DNA of 64,000 bases from Brevundimonas poindexterae (GTDB taxonomy: Bacteria; Pseudomonadota; Alphaproteobacteria; Caulobacterales; Caulobacteraceae). The stretch lies in assembly GCF_020524625.1 (NCBI RefSeq), contig NZ_JAIVLL010000001.1:1-64000 (forward strand), written 5' to 3'. Positions 41,312-50,244 of the stretch are shown piece after piece. The notes beneath the pieces are model-generated. The model was not told the DNA's origin and did not search any database. It saw nothing but the letters and a program-made list of their open reading frames with translations. Numbering within the stretch: the first letter of the stretch is position 1; each line of letters starts with the position of its first letter. Position numbers and translations under genes: made by a program.

Positions 41312-41483
41312 TGGCGGTCCAGTCTCCCCCAGATGCCGTGGAACGACGGCAACACAGGGTCATTTATGCTCCAAATCGGTGCTCCGGACAATCGTCGGGA
41401 GAACAAGAATCGCGCATGATCGGTCCGGCGTGTGCGACAGGACACGGGAATCGCGGTCATCGGCCGGGCACATCGGGTGGGGC

Positions 41484-42995
41484 ATGAGCCAGTTCGCAGA
41501 CGGGGAAGGGCGGCTCGAACCCGCCACAGCCTCGCTGATCGATCGCCCGGGCCTGTGCTGGAAAACAGCCCGCGCCGGCCGGTTCGCCGTCCTGATGGAC
41601 AATGAGGCCTATTTCGAAGCCCTCGCCTCGTCGCTGGCCAAGGCGCAGAAGTCGATCGTCGTGCTCGGCTGGCAGTTCGATCCCCGCACCCGCCTCGATC
41701 CGGAAACCCGTCCCGACGACTATCAGGCCCAGATCGGTCACCAGCTGCGCATGCTGGTCAAGACGCGGCCCGAGCTGGATGTCCGCCTGCTGATCTGGAA
41801 TTCGCCGCTCCTGATCGCCGCATCGCAGGGCTTCTATCCGCACCGGGCCCAGGGCTGGTTCCGCAAGCGCATGGTCGAGTTCCGGCTGGACCAGCCCGGG
41901 CCCCTGGGCGCCTGCCACCACCAGAAGGTGATCGTGATCGACGATGCCGTGGCCTTCACCGGGGGCGGCGACGTCGCCACGGATCGCTGGGACAACCCCG
42001 ATCATCTCGACGATGACCCGCGTCGCTGCATGCCGTCAGGCCTGATCGCACCCCCGCGGCATGAGACCATGTGCGTGATGGACGGCGACGCCGCCCGCGC
42101 CTTGGGCGATCTGGCCCGCGAGCGCTGGTTCCGGGCGACCTGGGAGCGGACCCTGCCGGACCATGTCGAGACCGATCCCTGGCCGGATGGGGTCGAGCCG
42201 GACCTCTACGACGTGCCCATGGGCGTCTCGCGCACCGAGCCGCGCTGGGCCGGACGCCGCGAGGTGCGCGAGATCGAGGCTCTCCATCTGGAATCAATAC
42301 GTTCGGCGAAGAAGCTGATCTATTTTGAGAACCAGTATTTCACCTCTCCGCGCATCGCCGCGGCGCTGGCCGAGCGTCTGGAGGAGCCCGACGGGCCCGA
42401 GGTTGTGCTGATCTCGACCGGCAAGAGCCCCAGCTGGTTCGACCAGTGGACCATGGACACCACCCGCTCCGAGGTCCTGTTCCGGCTGGAGCAGGCCGAC
42501 CGCCACAACCGCTTCTTTGCCTTCAGCCCGATGACCGTGGGCGGCCAGCGCCTGATCGTGCACGCCAAGGTGACCGTGATCGATGACCAGGTGCTGCGCA
42601 TCGGCTCGGCCAACCTCAACAACCGCTCCATGGGCTTTGACACCGAGTGCGACGTGGCGGTCGAGCCGGGCACCGAGGATGGGGAGCGCACCATCCGCCG
42701 CCTGCGCCAGACCTCCATCGCCCACTTCATCGGCGCCCCGACCGAGGCCTATCGCATGGCCGAGGAAGTCACCGGCTCGGTGGGTCAGGCCATCCAGACC
42801 TTCAGCGAAGGCCGCATGAATCCGCTGGGTGCGGACCCGCCCTCGCGCCTCGAGGCCTTCATCGCCGAATGGCAGCTGGGCGATCCGTCCTCGACCGCCG
42901 ATGCCTGGCGCCCGTGGAAGCGGCGCAGCCCGACGCAGCGCCCGCTTCAGTCCGCGGACGGCTCCACCTCGAAATCGAGGATCAGCGGCAGGTGA
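41484..42995 (+). CDS. Phospholipase D / cardiolipin synthase-like protein
   Basis: Encodes 503 residues from ATG 41484 (an upstream in-frame extension lacks a ribosome-binding site and is not used). The two HKD motifs are HHQKVIVIDD and HAKVTVIDD, each followed by the expected Gly/Asn (FTGGGDVATDRW; IGSANLNNRSMG). Members transfer phosphatidyl groups, e.g. in cardiolipin synthesis, or hydrolyse phospholipids. There is no N-terminal TM hairpin as in ClsA. The 3' end overlaps the convergent endonuclease-fold gene by 49 bases. Homologues are often paired with such a gene. Confidence 0.9.
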   Translation: MSQFADGEGRLEPATASLIDRPGLCWKTARAGRFAVLMDNEAYFEALASSLAKAQKSIVVLGWQFDPRTRLDPETRPDDYQAQIGHQLRMLVKTRPELDVRLLIWNSPLLIAASQGFYPHRAQGWFRKRMVEFRLDQPGPLGACHHQKVIVIDDAVAFTGGGDVATDRWDNPDHLDDDPRRCMPSGLIAPPRHETMCVMDGDAARALGDLARERWFRATWERTLPDHVETDPWPDGVEPDLYDVPMGVSRTEPRWAGRREVREIEALHLESIRSAKKLIYFENQYFTSPRIAAALAERLEEPDGPEVVLISTGKSPSWFDQWTMDTTRSEVLFRLEQADRHNRFFAFSPMTVGGQRLIVHAKVTVIDDQVLRIGSANLNNRSMGFDTECDVAVEPGTEDGERTIRRLRQTSIAHFIGAPTEAYRMAEEVTGSVGQAIQTFSEGRMNPLGADPPSRLEAFIAEWQLGDPSSTADAWRPWKRRSPTQRPLQSADGSTSKSRISGR

Positions 42996-43690
42996 TCCGA
43001 GGCCATCCGCGCCAGCGGTGAAAAGGAGGACCTCACCTGGGTCACCCGGATCTCGGGGCTGACGAAGGCGTGGTCGATGCGGATCGCCGGGAAGCTGGAC
43101 GGGAAGGTCTTGACCGAGGGCTTCAGGCCCAGTCGCCGCTGCGCATCATCCAGCCGACCCGCTAGAATACGATAGGGACGCGTGATCGAGGTGGCGTTGA
43201 AGTCCCCGGTCAGGATGGTCGGCCCGGTGCAGTCGCGGCGTCCCAGCCAGTCCCGTCCGACCAGGGCGGTCGCCTGCCGCCGCTGCTCGCGGGGCACCAG
43301 ACCCAGATGGGTGTTCAGCACATTGACCCACTGACCCGCGACGCCGATCCGGGTCCACAGCGCCCCGCGCGGTTCCAGTCCGGGAATGCCCGCGACCGAG
43401 GGCAGGGCGTCGGTCTTGACCAGCTGTTCGGGCAGATGGGTCAGGATGGCATCGCCATACAGCTCGGCCTCGACCCGCATGGCCGGATGGAAGTGGACCG
43501 ACATGGCCAGTTTGCTGGCGATCTCTGCCGCCTGGTCGACCCCGCCCGTGCGGGCCCGGCCGACATCCAGTTCCTGCAGGCAGACGATGTCGGGCTCGAA
43601 CTCGGCGATCACGCCCGCGACCCGGTCGAGGTCCAGCTTGCGGTCCATGCCCACACACCGGTGGACGTTATAGGTGATCAGCCGCGTCAT
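42947..43690 (-). CDS. Endonuclease/exonuclease/phosphatase-family protein
   Basis: Encodes 247 residues of the EEP fold. Catalytic signatures are TYNVHRC (Asn), CLQELDVG (Glu), LNTHLG, LTGDFNA (Asp-x-Asn) and SDHLPL (final Asp-His pair). Substrate could be DNA, a phosphoinositide-like lipid or sphingomyelin; the neighbouring phospholipase D gene supports a phospholipid role, as often assumed for this pairing. No signal peptide. It starts near the minus-strand TPM gene, with 61 bases between. Confidence 0.87.
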   Translation of the reverse strand: MTRLITYNVHRCVGMDRKLDLDRVAGVIAEFEPDIVCLQELDVGRARTGGVDQAAEIASKLAMSVHFHPAMRVEAELYGDAILTHLPEQLVKTDALPSVAGIPGLEPRGALWTRIGVAGQWVNVLNTHLGLVPREQRRQATALVGRDWLGRRDCTGPTILTGDFNATSITRPYRILAGRLDDAQRRLGLKPSVKTFPSSFPAIRIDHAFVSPEIRVTQVRSSFSPLARMASDHLPLILDFEVEPSAD

Positions 43691-43751
43691 GCCGTCGTCC
43701 TGACAGGGCAGACAGGCGACGAAGGGTCGGCAATCGGGCCGTTATGGGGCG

Positions 43752-44438
43752 TCACAGCTCGACCAGCCGGTCCGACAGCTCGTTCGGATTGTCGGGCGCC
43801 GGCGGGAAATGCGGCTCCAGGATTTCGCCGCACAGGGCAATGGCCTTCTCGAAGCCCTCGATCGGTCGGCGCGCCTTCATCTCGCGGATCAGCACGGCGG
43901 CCACCTGACCCCAAGTCTCGGGCGGCACCTGGCTGCGGATGCCCTCGTCGGCCACGACCTCGACCCGATGTTCCTCCAGCGCGCAGAAGATCAGCACGCC
44001 AGTGCGGGTGGAGGTGGCGTGGATGCCATGCGCCAGAAACTGATGGACGGCGGCCTTGCGGACGCGGTGGCGCCGTATGCCGGCCGGCGTCGTCCAGCGG
44101 CGCACGGCGGGCAATTCGTGAATCAGAAAGACGACCAGAAAGACGCAAATCTGCACCAGCCCATAGGCCGCCAGCGTCAGGGCCGTGTTGGCCGGCGCGG
44201 CGGCCAGCTGCGCCGCCTGCCAGCCGTCTGAATAGCCGGGCAGCCACGCCGGATTGAACCCCAACGGCACCAGCAGCAGCGGCAGGATCATGGCCGCGGC
44301 GGCCGCCCAGGCCAATCCGACTTCGCGATAGGCTGAGACGCGCTGCGCGATGACACAGAAGATCTCGCCCGAGGTGTCCTGTTCGGCTTCCTCGATGGCG
44401 CGTCTGACGCGCGCGTGGTCCTGTTCGGTGATGCGCAT
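43752..44438 (-). CDS. TPM-domain membrane protein (second TPM gene of the lemA operon)
   Basis: Encodes 228 residues. The N-terminal TPM motif is SGEIFCVIAQRVSAYRE, then two membrane segments (about 43-60 and 90-115), and a C-terminal half of the TPM fold (TGVLIFCALEEHRVEVVADEGI). It lacks the signal peptide and Gly-rich tail of the neighbour. The start codon overlaps the stop of the upstream TPM gene by one base. Function is unknown; the family is found with LemA in envelope stress contexts. Confidence 0.85.
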   Translation of the reverse strand: MRITEQDHARVRRAIEEAEQDTSGEIFCVIAQRVSAYREVGLAWAAAAAMILPLLLVPLGFNPAWLPGYSDGWQAAQLAAAPANTALTLAAYGLVQICVFLVVFLIHELPAVRRWTTPAGIRRHRVRKAAVHQFLAHGIHATSTRTGVLIFCALEEHRVEVVADEGIRSQVPPETWGQVAAVLIREMKARRPIEGFEKAIALCGEILEPHFPPAPDNPNELSDRLVEL

Positions 44439-45292
44439 TACCAGCCTCCCGAGGCGCCGCCGCCGCCGAAGCTGCCGCCCCCGCCGCCGAAGCCACCGCT
44501 GCCGCCAAAGCCGCCACCGCGCCCTCCACCCCGGCCGCCCCGCGACCGCAGGGCCTCGGACGCCGCCCAGATCAGGATCGGCGAAATGTCAGAACCACCG
44601 CCCTTCCAGCGCCGTCCCCCGCGCCCCAGCGCGCCGATGAAGGCCAGCAGGATGAAGCCGAACACGATGACGATCATGATCAGGGCGCCCACCGGCACAT
44701 CGGCCTTGGCGGTTTCGGCCGCCGCCGCGCGGGCATTCGCCTCCTCCGGGTCCAGCCTCAGCTGCTGTTCGATGGCCACGACCCCCTGTTCGATCCCGCG
44801 CTCGAACTCGCCGGTCTTGAACGCGGGGGTGATCTGGTCGTGGATGATCAGGGCCGACAGGGCGTCGGTCAGTATGCCTTCCAGCCCATAGCCGACCTCG
44901 ATGCGGATCTTGCGCTCGTCCACGGCGACGATCAGCAGGACGCCGTTGTCCTTGTCCGCCTGGCCGATGCCCCAGTGGCGGCCCAGCCGGGTGCCGTAAT
45001 CGGCGATGTCATAGCCCTCCAGCGACTGCAGGGTCACCACCACCACCTGATCGGTGGTGTCGCGCTCCAGGGCGGCCAGACGCGCCTCCAGTTCGGCTTC
45101 CCTCGCCGGACTCAGCAGATTGCCCTGATCGACGACCCGGCCGGTCAGCTCGGGAAAGCGCGGGTCCGCATGGCTAGGCAGGGCCAGCATCGTCCACGCC
45201 AGCAGCAGGACCAGTCCGGCCAGCAGGGGCTGCAGGGCCGTCCGCGTCCTCAGCAGGGCCGGGGAGACGGCGAGGGTGGCTGCGAGGCTCAC
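44438..45292 (-). CDS. TPM-domain exported protein with Gly-rich tail
   Basis: Encodes 284 residues. An N-terminal hydrophobic segment (signal/anchor about 20-40) precedes the TPM domain (residues ~45-165; PELTGRVVDQGNLLSP, VVVVTLQSLEG, GVLLIVAVDERKIRIEVGYG). A membrane helix at ~195-220 (GALIMIVIVFGFILLAFIGA) is followed by a Gly/Ser/Phe-rich tail ending GGASGGW. This is the standard layout of the TPM partner of LemA. It overlaps lemA by four bases, so the two are translationally coupled. Confidence 0.9.
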   Translation of the reverse strand: MSLAATLAVSPALLRTRTALQPLLAGLVLLLAWTMLALPSHADPRFPELTGRVVDQGNLLSPAREAELEARLAALERDTTDQVVVVTLQSLEGYDIADYGTRLGRHWGIGQADKDNGVLLIVAVDERKIRIEVGYGLEGILTDALSALIIHDQITPAFKTGEFERGIEQGVVAIEQQLRLDPEEANARAAAAETAKADVPVGALIMIVIVFGFILLAFIGALGRGGRRWKGGGSDISPILIWAASEALRSRGGRGGGRGGGFGGSGGFGGGGGSFGGGGASGGW

Positions 45293-45903
45293 TGTGCGGG
45301 TGTCGATCCGACGTTGAACTGCACCTGCGGCGCGGCATCGGCGCCCGGCGCCGCGCTGAACAGCGGGAGGGGTTCAGAGCCCGAGTGGAAGGTCGAGGCC
45401 CAGATGTTGCCGGGGAAGGTCCGCAGGGTGGTGTTATAAACCCGCGCCGCCTCGTTGTAATCGCGCCGGGCCACGGCGATCCGGTTCTCGGTCCCCTCCA
45501 GCTCGCTTTGCAGGGCGATGAAACTCGCAGTCGACCTGACCTCCGGATAGCGTTCGACCACCAGCATCAGCCGCGACAGGGCCTGACTGAGCTCGCCCTG
45601 GGCCGCCTGATAGCGTGCGACGGCGGCCGGGTCCGACAGGGCGTCCGCGTCCAGCTGGATCGAAGTGGCGCGCGACCGCGCGTCGATCACCTGCGTCAGC
45701 GTCTCGCGTTCGGCAATGGCCGACGCCTGCACCGTGGCCACGAGATTCGGAATCAGGTCTGCGCGCCGCTGGTACTGGGCCTCAACGTTGGCCCAGGCTT
45801 CCTTGGCGGCCTCGTGCTGCATAGGGATTGTGTTGTAGCCACAGCCGCCCAGGGTCAGGGTCACGGCGGCCACCGCCAGAACAGGCGCACGCAGAACGGT
45901 CAT
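45289..45903 (-). CDS. lemA: LemA-family lipoprotein
   Basis: Encodes 204 residues. The signal ends in a lipobox (TLTLGGCGYN), so the protein is membrane-anchored by lipid rather than by the usual TM helix. The LemA core is clear: MQHEAAKEAWANVEAQYQRR, ADLIPNLVATV and NRIAVARRDYNEAARVYN, followed by FPGNIWA. It leads the three-gene lemA-TPM-TPM cluster. Its role is not settled; LemA/TPM sets are linked to envelope homeostasis. Confidence 0.93.
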   Translation of the reverse strand: MTVLRAPVLAVAAVTLTLGGCGYNTIPMQHEAAKEAWANVEAQYQRRADLIPNLVATVQASAIAERETLTQVIDARSRATSIQLDADALSDPAAVARYQAAQGELSQALSRLMLVVERYPEVRSTASFIALQSELEGTENRIAVARRDYNEAARVYNTTLRTFPGNIWASTFHSGSEPLPLFSAAPGADAAPQVQFNVGSTPAQ

Positions 45904-45975
45904 GGATAGCCCCCTCGAAAAGGTGCGGCCGACGATCCGGCCTCTTTCAGAGTATCGGCGCGGTTGGTCCGGGCT

Positions 45976-46902
45976 TCAAGCGTCCAGCTGTGACGGTTCG
46001 ATGCCGGCCGCACGACAGGCTGCGGAATAGGTATTGGCCAGCAGGCAGGCGATCGTCATCGGCCCGACCCCGCCCGGCACCGGGGTGATGGCGCCAGCAA
46101 CCTCGGCCGCCGAGGCATAGTCCACATCGCCGACCACGCGGGTCTTGCCTTCGGCCGCCTTGACCGGATCGGCCGAGGGCACGCGGTTGATGCCGACATC
46201 GATGACCGTTGCGCCGGGCTTCACCCAGTCACCCGGGATCATCATCGGCCGGCCCACCGCCGCCACGAGGATGTCGGCCCGGCGGCAGACCTCGGCCAGA
46301 TCCCGGGTGCGCGAATGGGCCACGGTGACGGTACAGCTTTCGGCCAGCAGCAACTGCGCCATCGGCTTGCCGACGATGTTCGACCGCCCGACCACGACCG
46401 CGTTCAGGCCGGACAGATCACCCAGCGTCGCCTTCAACAGCTTGATGCAGCCCAGGGGGGTACAGGGCACCAGCCCCGGCTGGCCGGTCGCCAGCCGACC
46501 GGCGTTGATCACGTGAAAGCCGTCGACATCCTTGTCCGGATCGATCGCCGCCAGCACCGCCGTCTCGCGGATGTGCGCGGGCAGGGGCAGCTGTACCAGA
46601 ATGCCGTGCACCGCCGGATCGGCATTGAGCCGCGCCACCAGATCCAGCAGCTCTTCCTCGGTCGTCTCGGCGCCGAGCGTGTGGGTGAACGAGTTCAGTC
46701 CCGCGCGCGCGGCCGTCTCGCCCTTGCTCTTCACATAGATTCGGCTGGCCGGGTCCTCGCCGACCAGCACGGCGGCGAGGCCGGGAACGACGCCGGTCTC
46801 TTCCTTCAGCCGGGCCGCGGCTTCGGCCACCCGATCGACCAGGGCCGCCGCCCGCGCCTTGCCGTCGATGATCCGGGCGGTGGGGGAGGGTGTCGCGGTC
46901 AT
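45976..46902 (-). CDS. folD: Bifunctional methylene-THF dehydrogenase/methenyl-THF cyclohydrolase
   Basis: Encodes 308 residues, slightly longer than the 285-300 norm. Family motifs: [13 protein letters not shown] (catalytic Tyr and Lys), [40 protein letters not shown] and the C-terminal [12 protein letters not shown]. It interconverts methylene-, methenyl- and formyl-THF in the cytosol and thus feeds the MetF step encoded elsewhere in this window. It is upstream of lemA on the same strand (72 bases) but functionally unrelated. Confidence 0.97.
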   Translation of the reverse strand: MTATPSPTARIIDGKARAAALVDRVAEAAARLKEETGVVPGLAAVLVGEDPASRIYVKSKGETAARAGLNSFTHTLGAETTEEELLDLVARLNADPAVHGILVQLPLPAHIRETAVLAAIDPDKDVDGFHVINAGRLATGQPGLVPCTPLGCIKLLKATLGDLSGLNAVVVGRSNIVGKPMAQLLLAESCTVTVAHSRTRDLAEVCRRADILVAAVGRPMMIPGDWVKPGATVIDVGINRVPSADPVKAAEGKTRVVGDVDYASAAEVAGAITPVPGGVGPMTIACLLANTYSAACRAAGIEPSQLDA

Positions 46903-47008
46903 GGCGTGTCCATTCTGCCGATCCCTCGTCAGGAATCGTTGCGGTCAGGCGATTTACATAGGCCGGGGTTCGGCGTCTATGATCGGGAAAAGATGTGAAG
47001 GGGACACC

Positions 47009-48856
47009 ATGCGCCGATTCCGCGGGATCAAACTCATCGGACTTGCCACCGTTTCGTGGGCAGCCCTGTCGGCCGGCGGCGCGCTGGCGCAGGACGCCAC
47101 CCCCCTGATGTTCGGCGAGGGCGTGGACGCCAGTCTCGACGACGGGGATGCCCGTAGCGAGCTGGGGCAGCCCTATGACGCCTGGACCCTGAACCTCTCC
47201 GCCGGTCAGCGGATCGAGGTGATGATGAACTCCGACGACTTCGACGCCTATCTCGAGCTGTACGACCCGGAGAGCGATGGCAGCGCGCCGGTCTCGGTCG
47301 ACGACGACGGTGCGGGTGAGGGCACCAATGCCCGCTTGCGCTACACCGTGCCGGCCGACGGCACCTACACCCTGCGCGCCCGGGCCTTCAGCGAGGAAGC
47401 CCGCGGCACCTATAATCTGATCGCGCAGGAACGGCCGCCGGCGCCTCCCGCGCCCGAGCCCAGGGCCCTCAGTCTCGGCCAGACGGTCTCCGGCACGATC
47501 GACGATACCCACCCCGTGAACGACGAGGACGTGCCCTATGAAGCCTGGCGCTTCAGCGCGCGCGAGGGGGAACGCGTCCTGATCACACTGACCTCGGACG
47601 ACTTCGACAGCTTCGTTCAGGTCGGCCATGCCTACACCGAGGTGTTTGAGGAGTTGGCTTACAACGACGACGACGGTGACACCCTGAACTCGCGCCTGAT
47701 CTTCACCGCTCCGGCCACGGGCGACTACGTCGTGCGCGCCCGCCCCCTCAGCCTGGACGAAACCGGCAGCTACAGCCTGACGGTGGCAGAGGCGCCGCCT
47801 GCCCCGCAGCCGCGGTCCATCCGCATCGGCGGTGAAGCCGAGGGCAGTCTGTCGGCCGATTCGGCGCTGGATGAGGCCGGCTACCGCAGTGATGTCTATG
47901 AGTTCCGTGGCCGCGAGGGGCAGCGGGTCCAGATCCGCCTCGGCTCGGAAGACTTCGACACCTATCTCGTCCTGTATCAGGGCGCGGCGGAGGGCGTGGC
48001 GCTCAGCGAGGACGACGACGGTGGCGGCCAGGGCACCAATTCCCGCATCGTCAGCACCCTGCCAGCCGACGGCCTCTACAGCGTCGAGGTGCGCGGCTTC
48101 AGCCAGACGGCGGCGGGCGACTACACCCTCAGCGTGACCGAGATGGCGCCCGAGCGCCCGCCGGCCCCGCTGGCATGGGGCAGGGTGGTCGAGGGCGCCA
48201 TTGACGATCAGGACCCGCAAGATGCCGAGGAGCGCGGCTATGACTCCTTCCGCTTCAGCGGCGTGGAGGGCAATCGCGTCCAGGTCATCGCCCGGTCTGG
48301 CGACTTCGACACCTTCCTGCGTCTCGGGTCGGCCGACGGGGAGTTCGACGCCCTGGCCCAGGACGACGACGGTCTGGGTGAAGGCACGGATTCCCGCCTG
48401 AACTTCACCCTGCCGGAAACCGGCGACTATGTGGTGCGTGTCTCGCCGCTGTCGTCCGGGAGTGAGGGTCTCTATTCGATCGAGCTGATCGATCGCGGTC
48501 CGGCGCCCACGCCCGGCAGCATCCTGATCGGGTCCACCGCCCGCGGCACCCTGACCGAGACCGACGCCGCCGCTGGTGACAACAGCTATTTCGACGCCTA
48601 CCGGATCAATGCCAAGGCCGGTGAGACCCTGGTCATCACCATGATTTCCAACAGCTTCGATGCTTTCGTTATCGTCGGACGTGAAAAGGACGGCGACGAT
48701 ATCGAGGTGCTGGCCAGCGACGACGACGGCCTGTCGGACACCCACGCCCGTCTGGAGTGGGAAGTGCCGGACGACGGCGTCTACATCATCCGCGCCGGCA
48801 GCTATGCGCCCAGCGAAACCGGCACCTACGCCCTGAAGGTCGAGCGCCAGCCCTGA
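47009..48856 (+). CDS. Exported protein with five PPC-type beta repeats
   Basis: Encodes 615 residues from ATG 47009 with GAAGGGGA ahead of it. A signal peptide ends at ALAQ. Five ~110-120-residue repeats follow; each has SxDFDxYLxL- or DFDSFV-like strands, an acidic D-D-D-G turn (SVDDDGAGEGTN, YNDDDGD, SEDDDGGGQGTN, AQDDDGLGEGTD, ASDDDGLSDTH) and a closing DGTYTLRARA-like strand. This is the bacterial pre-peptidase C-terminal (PPC) fold, but no protease domain is present. The repeated Asp clusters could bind calcium. It is probably periplasmic or secreted; role unknown. Confidence 0.88.
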   Translation: MRRFRGIKLIGLATVSWAALSAGGALAQDATPLMFGEGVDASLDDGDARSELGQPYDAWTLNLSAGQRIEVMMNSDDFDAYLELYDPESDGSAPVSVDDDGAGEGTNARLRYTVPADGTYTLRARAFSEEARGTYNLIAQERPPAPPAPEPRALSLGQTVSGTIDDTHPVNDEDVPYEAWRFSAREGERVLITLTSDDFDSFVQVGHAYTEVFEELAYNDDDGDTLNSRLIFTAPATGDYVVRARPLSLDETGSYSLTVAEAPPAPQPRSIRIGGEAEGSLSADSALDEAGYRSDVYEFRGREGQRVQIRLGSEDFDTYLVLYQGAAEGVALSEDDDGGGQGTNSRIVSTLPADGLYSVEVRGFSQTAAGDYTLSVTEMAPERPPAPLAWGRVVEGAIDDQDPQDAEERGYDSFRFSGVEGNRVQVIARSGDFDTFLRLGSADGEFDALAQDDDGLGEGTDSRLNFTLPETGDYVVRVSPLSSGSEGLYSIELIDRGPAPTPGSILIGSTARGTLTETDAAAGDNSYFDAYRINAKAGETLVITMISNSFDAFVIVGREKDGDDIEVLASDDDGLSDTHARLEWEVPDDGVYIIRAGSYAPSETGTYALKVERQP

Positions 48857-48871
48857 GCGGGCGTCAGGCCT

Positions 48872-49960
48872 CTACAGGCGCTCGAAGGCCTTGCCGTCCG
48901 CGTCGAACAGATAGGCGTGTTCGGCCGGCACCTTGAGGTCCAGCCGGTCACCCGAGGCCGGACGCACGGACCCCGCCAACTGGGCCGTCAGGGTGTCATG
49001 GCCCGCGCCGATGTCGACATAGGCATAGGTGGCATTGCCCAGGGTCTCGACGAAGTCGGCCTTGCCGTGCAGCGCCTCACCCGGCCCGTCGAGTGACAGG
49101 TGCTCGGGGCGGATGCCCAGCGTCAGCGCATCCCCCGGTTTCGCCCCGTCGGCCTTGACCGCCGCGCGCAGCGTATCGCCGCCGGCCGTCTTCAGCACAG
49201 CGCCCTTGGGCCCGGCCTCGACCAGGGTCACCGGGATCATGTTCATCTTCGGACTGCCGATGAACTCGGCGACGAAGCGATTGCAGGGCCGCTCATACAG
49301 CTCCATCGGCGCCCCGACCTGTTCGACGATCCCGCCGTTCAGCACCACGATCCGGTCGGCCAGGGTCATGGCCTCCACCTGGTCATGGGTCACATAGACC
49401 ATGGTCGTCTTCAACCGCTGGTGCAGGGCGGCGAACTCATAGCGCATCCGGACCCGGAGCGCCGCGTCGAGGTTCGACAGAGGCTCGTCGAACAGGAAGA
49501 CGCGCGGCTCGCGCACGATGGCCCGGCCGATGGCCACACGCTGGCGCTGGCCCCCGGACAGGGCCTTGGGCTTGCGGTCCAGATAGTCGGTGATGTTCAG
49601 GATTTCGGCGGCCGCCGCCACGCGGCGCTCGATCTCGGCCTTGTCGTGCTTGGCCAGCTTGAGCCCGAACGCCATGTTGTCGCGCACGCTCATGTGCGGA
49701 TAGAGCGCATAGGACTGGAACACCATGGCGATGCCGCGGTCCGAGGGCGACAGGTCGTTGACCACTTGGTCGCCGATGATCACCTCGCCGGCACTGGCCT
49801 CCTCTAGGCCCGCAATGGTCCGGAGCAGGGTCGACTTGCCACAGCCCGAGGGGCCGACGAACACCACGAACTCGCCGTCGGCGATGTCCAGGTCGATGCC
49901 CTTCAGCACCTGCACGGCGCCAAAGTCTTTCCGCACGCCGTTGAGACGGACGCCTGCCAT
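48872..49960 (-). CDS. Sugar-type ABC transporter ATP-binding protein (UgpC/MsmK/MalK-like)
   Basis: Encodes 362 residues. Walker A is GPSGCGKST, the signature [14 protein letters not shown], Walker [13 protein letters not shown], and the switch His is in [10 protein letters not shown]. The C-terminal ~120 residues form the TOBE/OB-type regulatory domain of the MalK group. No permease or binding protein is encoded in the window, so this may be a shared ATPase for several sugar importers. Two perfect palindromes upstream point to LacI-type control. The 3' end is 15 bases from the convergent PPC gene. Confidence 0.93.
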   Translation of the reverse strand: MAGVRLNGVRKDFGAVQVLKGIDLDIADGEFVVFVGPSGCGKSTLLRTIAGLEEASAGEVIIGDQVVNDLSPSDRGIAMVFQSYALYPHMSVRDNMAFGLKLAKHDKAEIERRVAAAAEILNITDYLDRKPKALSGGQRQRVAIGRAIVREPRVFLFDEPLSNLDAALRVRMRYEFAALHQRLKTTMVYVTHDQVEAMTLADRIVVLNGGIVEQVGAPMELYERPCNRFVAEFIGSPKMNMIPVTLVEAGPKGAVLKTAGGDTLRAAVKADGAKPGDALTLGIRPEHLSLDGPGEALHGKADFVETLGNATYAYVDIGAGHDTLTAQLAGSVRPASGDRLDLKVPAEHAYLFDADGKAFERL

Positions 49961-49984
49961 CGCGTTACCTGCCCTTCGCTTTTC

Positions 49985-50008
49985 GTTGGCGCCAACGTAA
50001 CCGGTTAC
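49985..50008. promoter_or_regulatory. Two abutting 12-bp perfect palindromes upstream of the ABC ATPase gene
   Basis: GTTGGCGCCAAC (49985-49996) and GTAACCGGTTAC (49997-50008) sit side by side, 25-48 bases upstream of the start codon on the minus strand. GTAACCGGTTAC has the central CG symmetry of LacI/GalR-family operators, which fits a sugar-transport gene. Which regulator binds is unknown. Confidence 0.75.
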
Positions 50009-50147
50009 AGGCCCCGATCAAGCGCGGCGTGACAGGAATATGTCGCAGGTCACCTCACGCGCCCGACCGGGCGTCGGCGAGCGTTCGCCGCCCCCACGGA
50101 GCGGATCGCGCCAGCGGTCCCGGCGTGAGTGAAATGAGGGGAAGGAA

Positions 50148-50222
50148 TGGTGGATGCGACAGGGATTGAACCTGTGACCCCCTCGGTGTGAACGAGGTGC
50201 TCTCCCGCTGAGCTACGCATCC
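50148..50222 (-). tRNA. tRNA-Val (anticodon CAC)
   Basis: Reading the minus strand, GGATGCG (5' acceptor) pairs with CGCATCC, followed by A-CCA encoded in the DNA. The D arm is AGCTCAGCGGGAGAGC, the anticodon stem CCTCG/CGAGG encloses TTCACAC with CAC at 34-36, and the T arm contains GGTTCAATCC. All four arms fold normally. Confidence 0.96.
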
Positions 50223-50244
50223 GACCGGTCAGGAGGCGGGGTGT

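Noticed and set aside
41121..41483. N-terminal extension of the phospholipase D protein
   Set aside because: No signal, domain or ribosome-binding site; ATG 41484 with GGTGGGG upstream gives a normal start.
46418..48745. A 775-codon open frame on the minus strand opposite the PPC-repeat gene and the start of folD
   Set aside because: It is the antisense shadow of two well-supported genes in G+C-rich DNA, has no recognisable domain and no ribosome-binding site.
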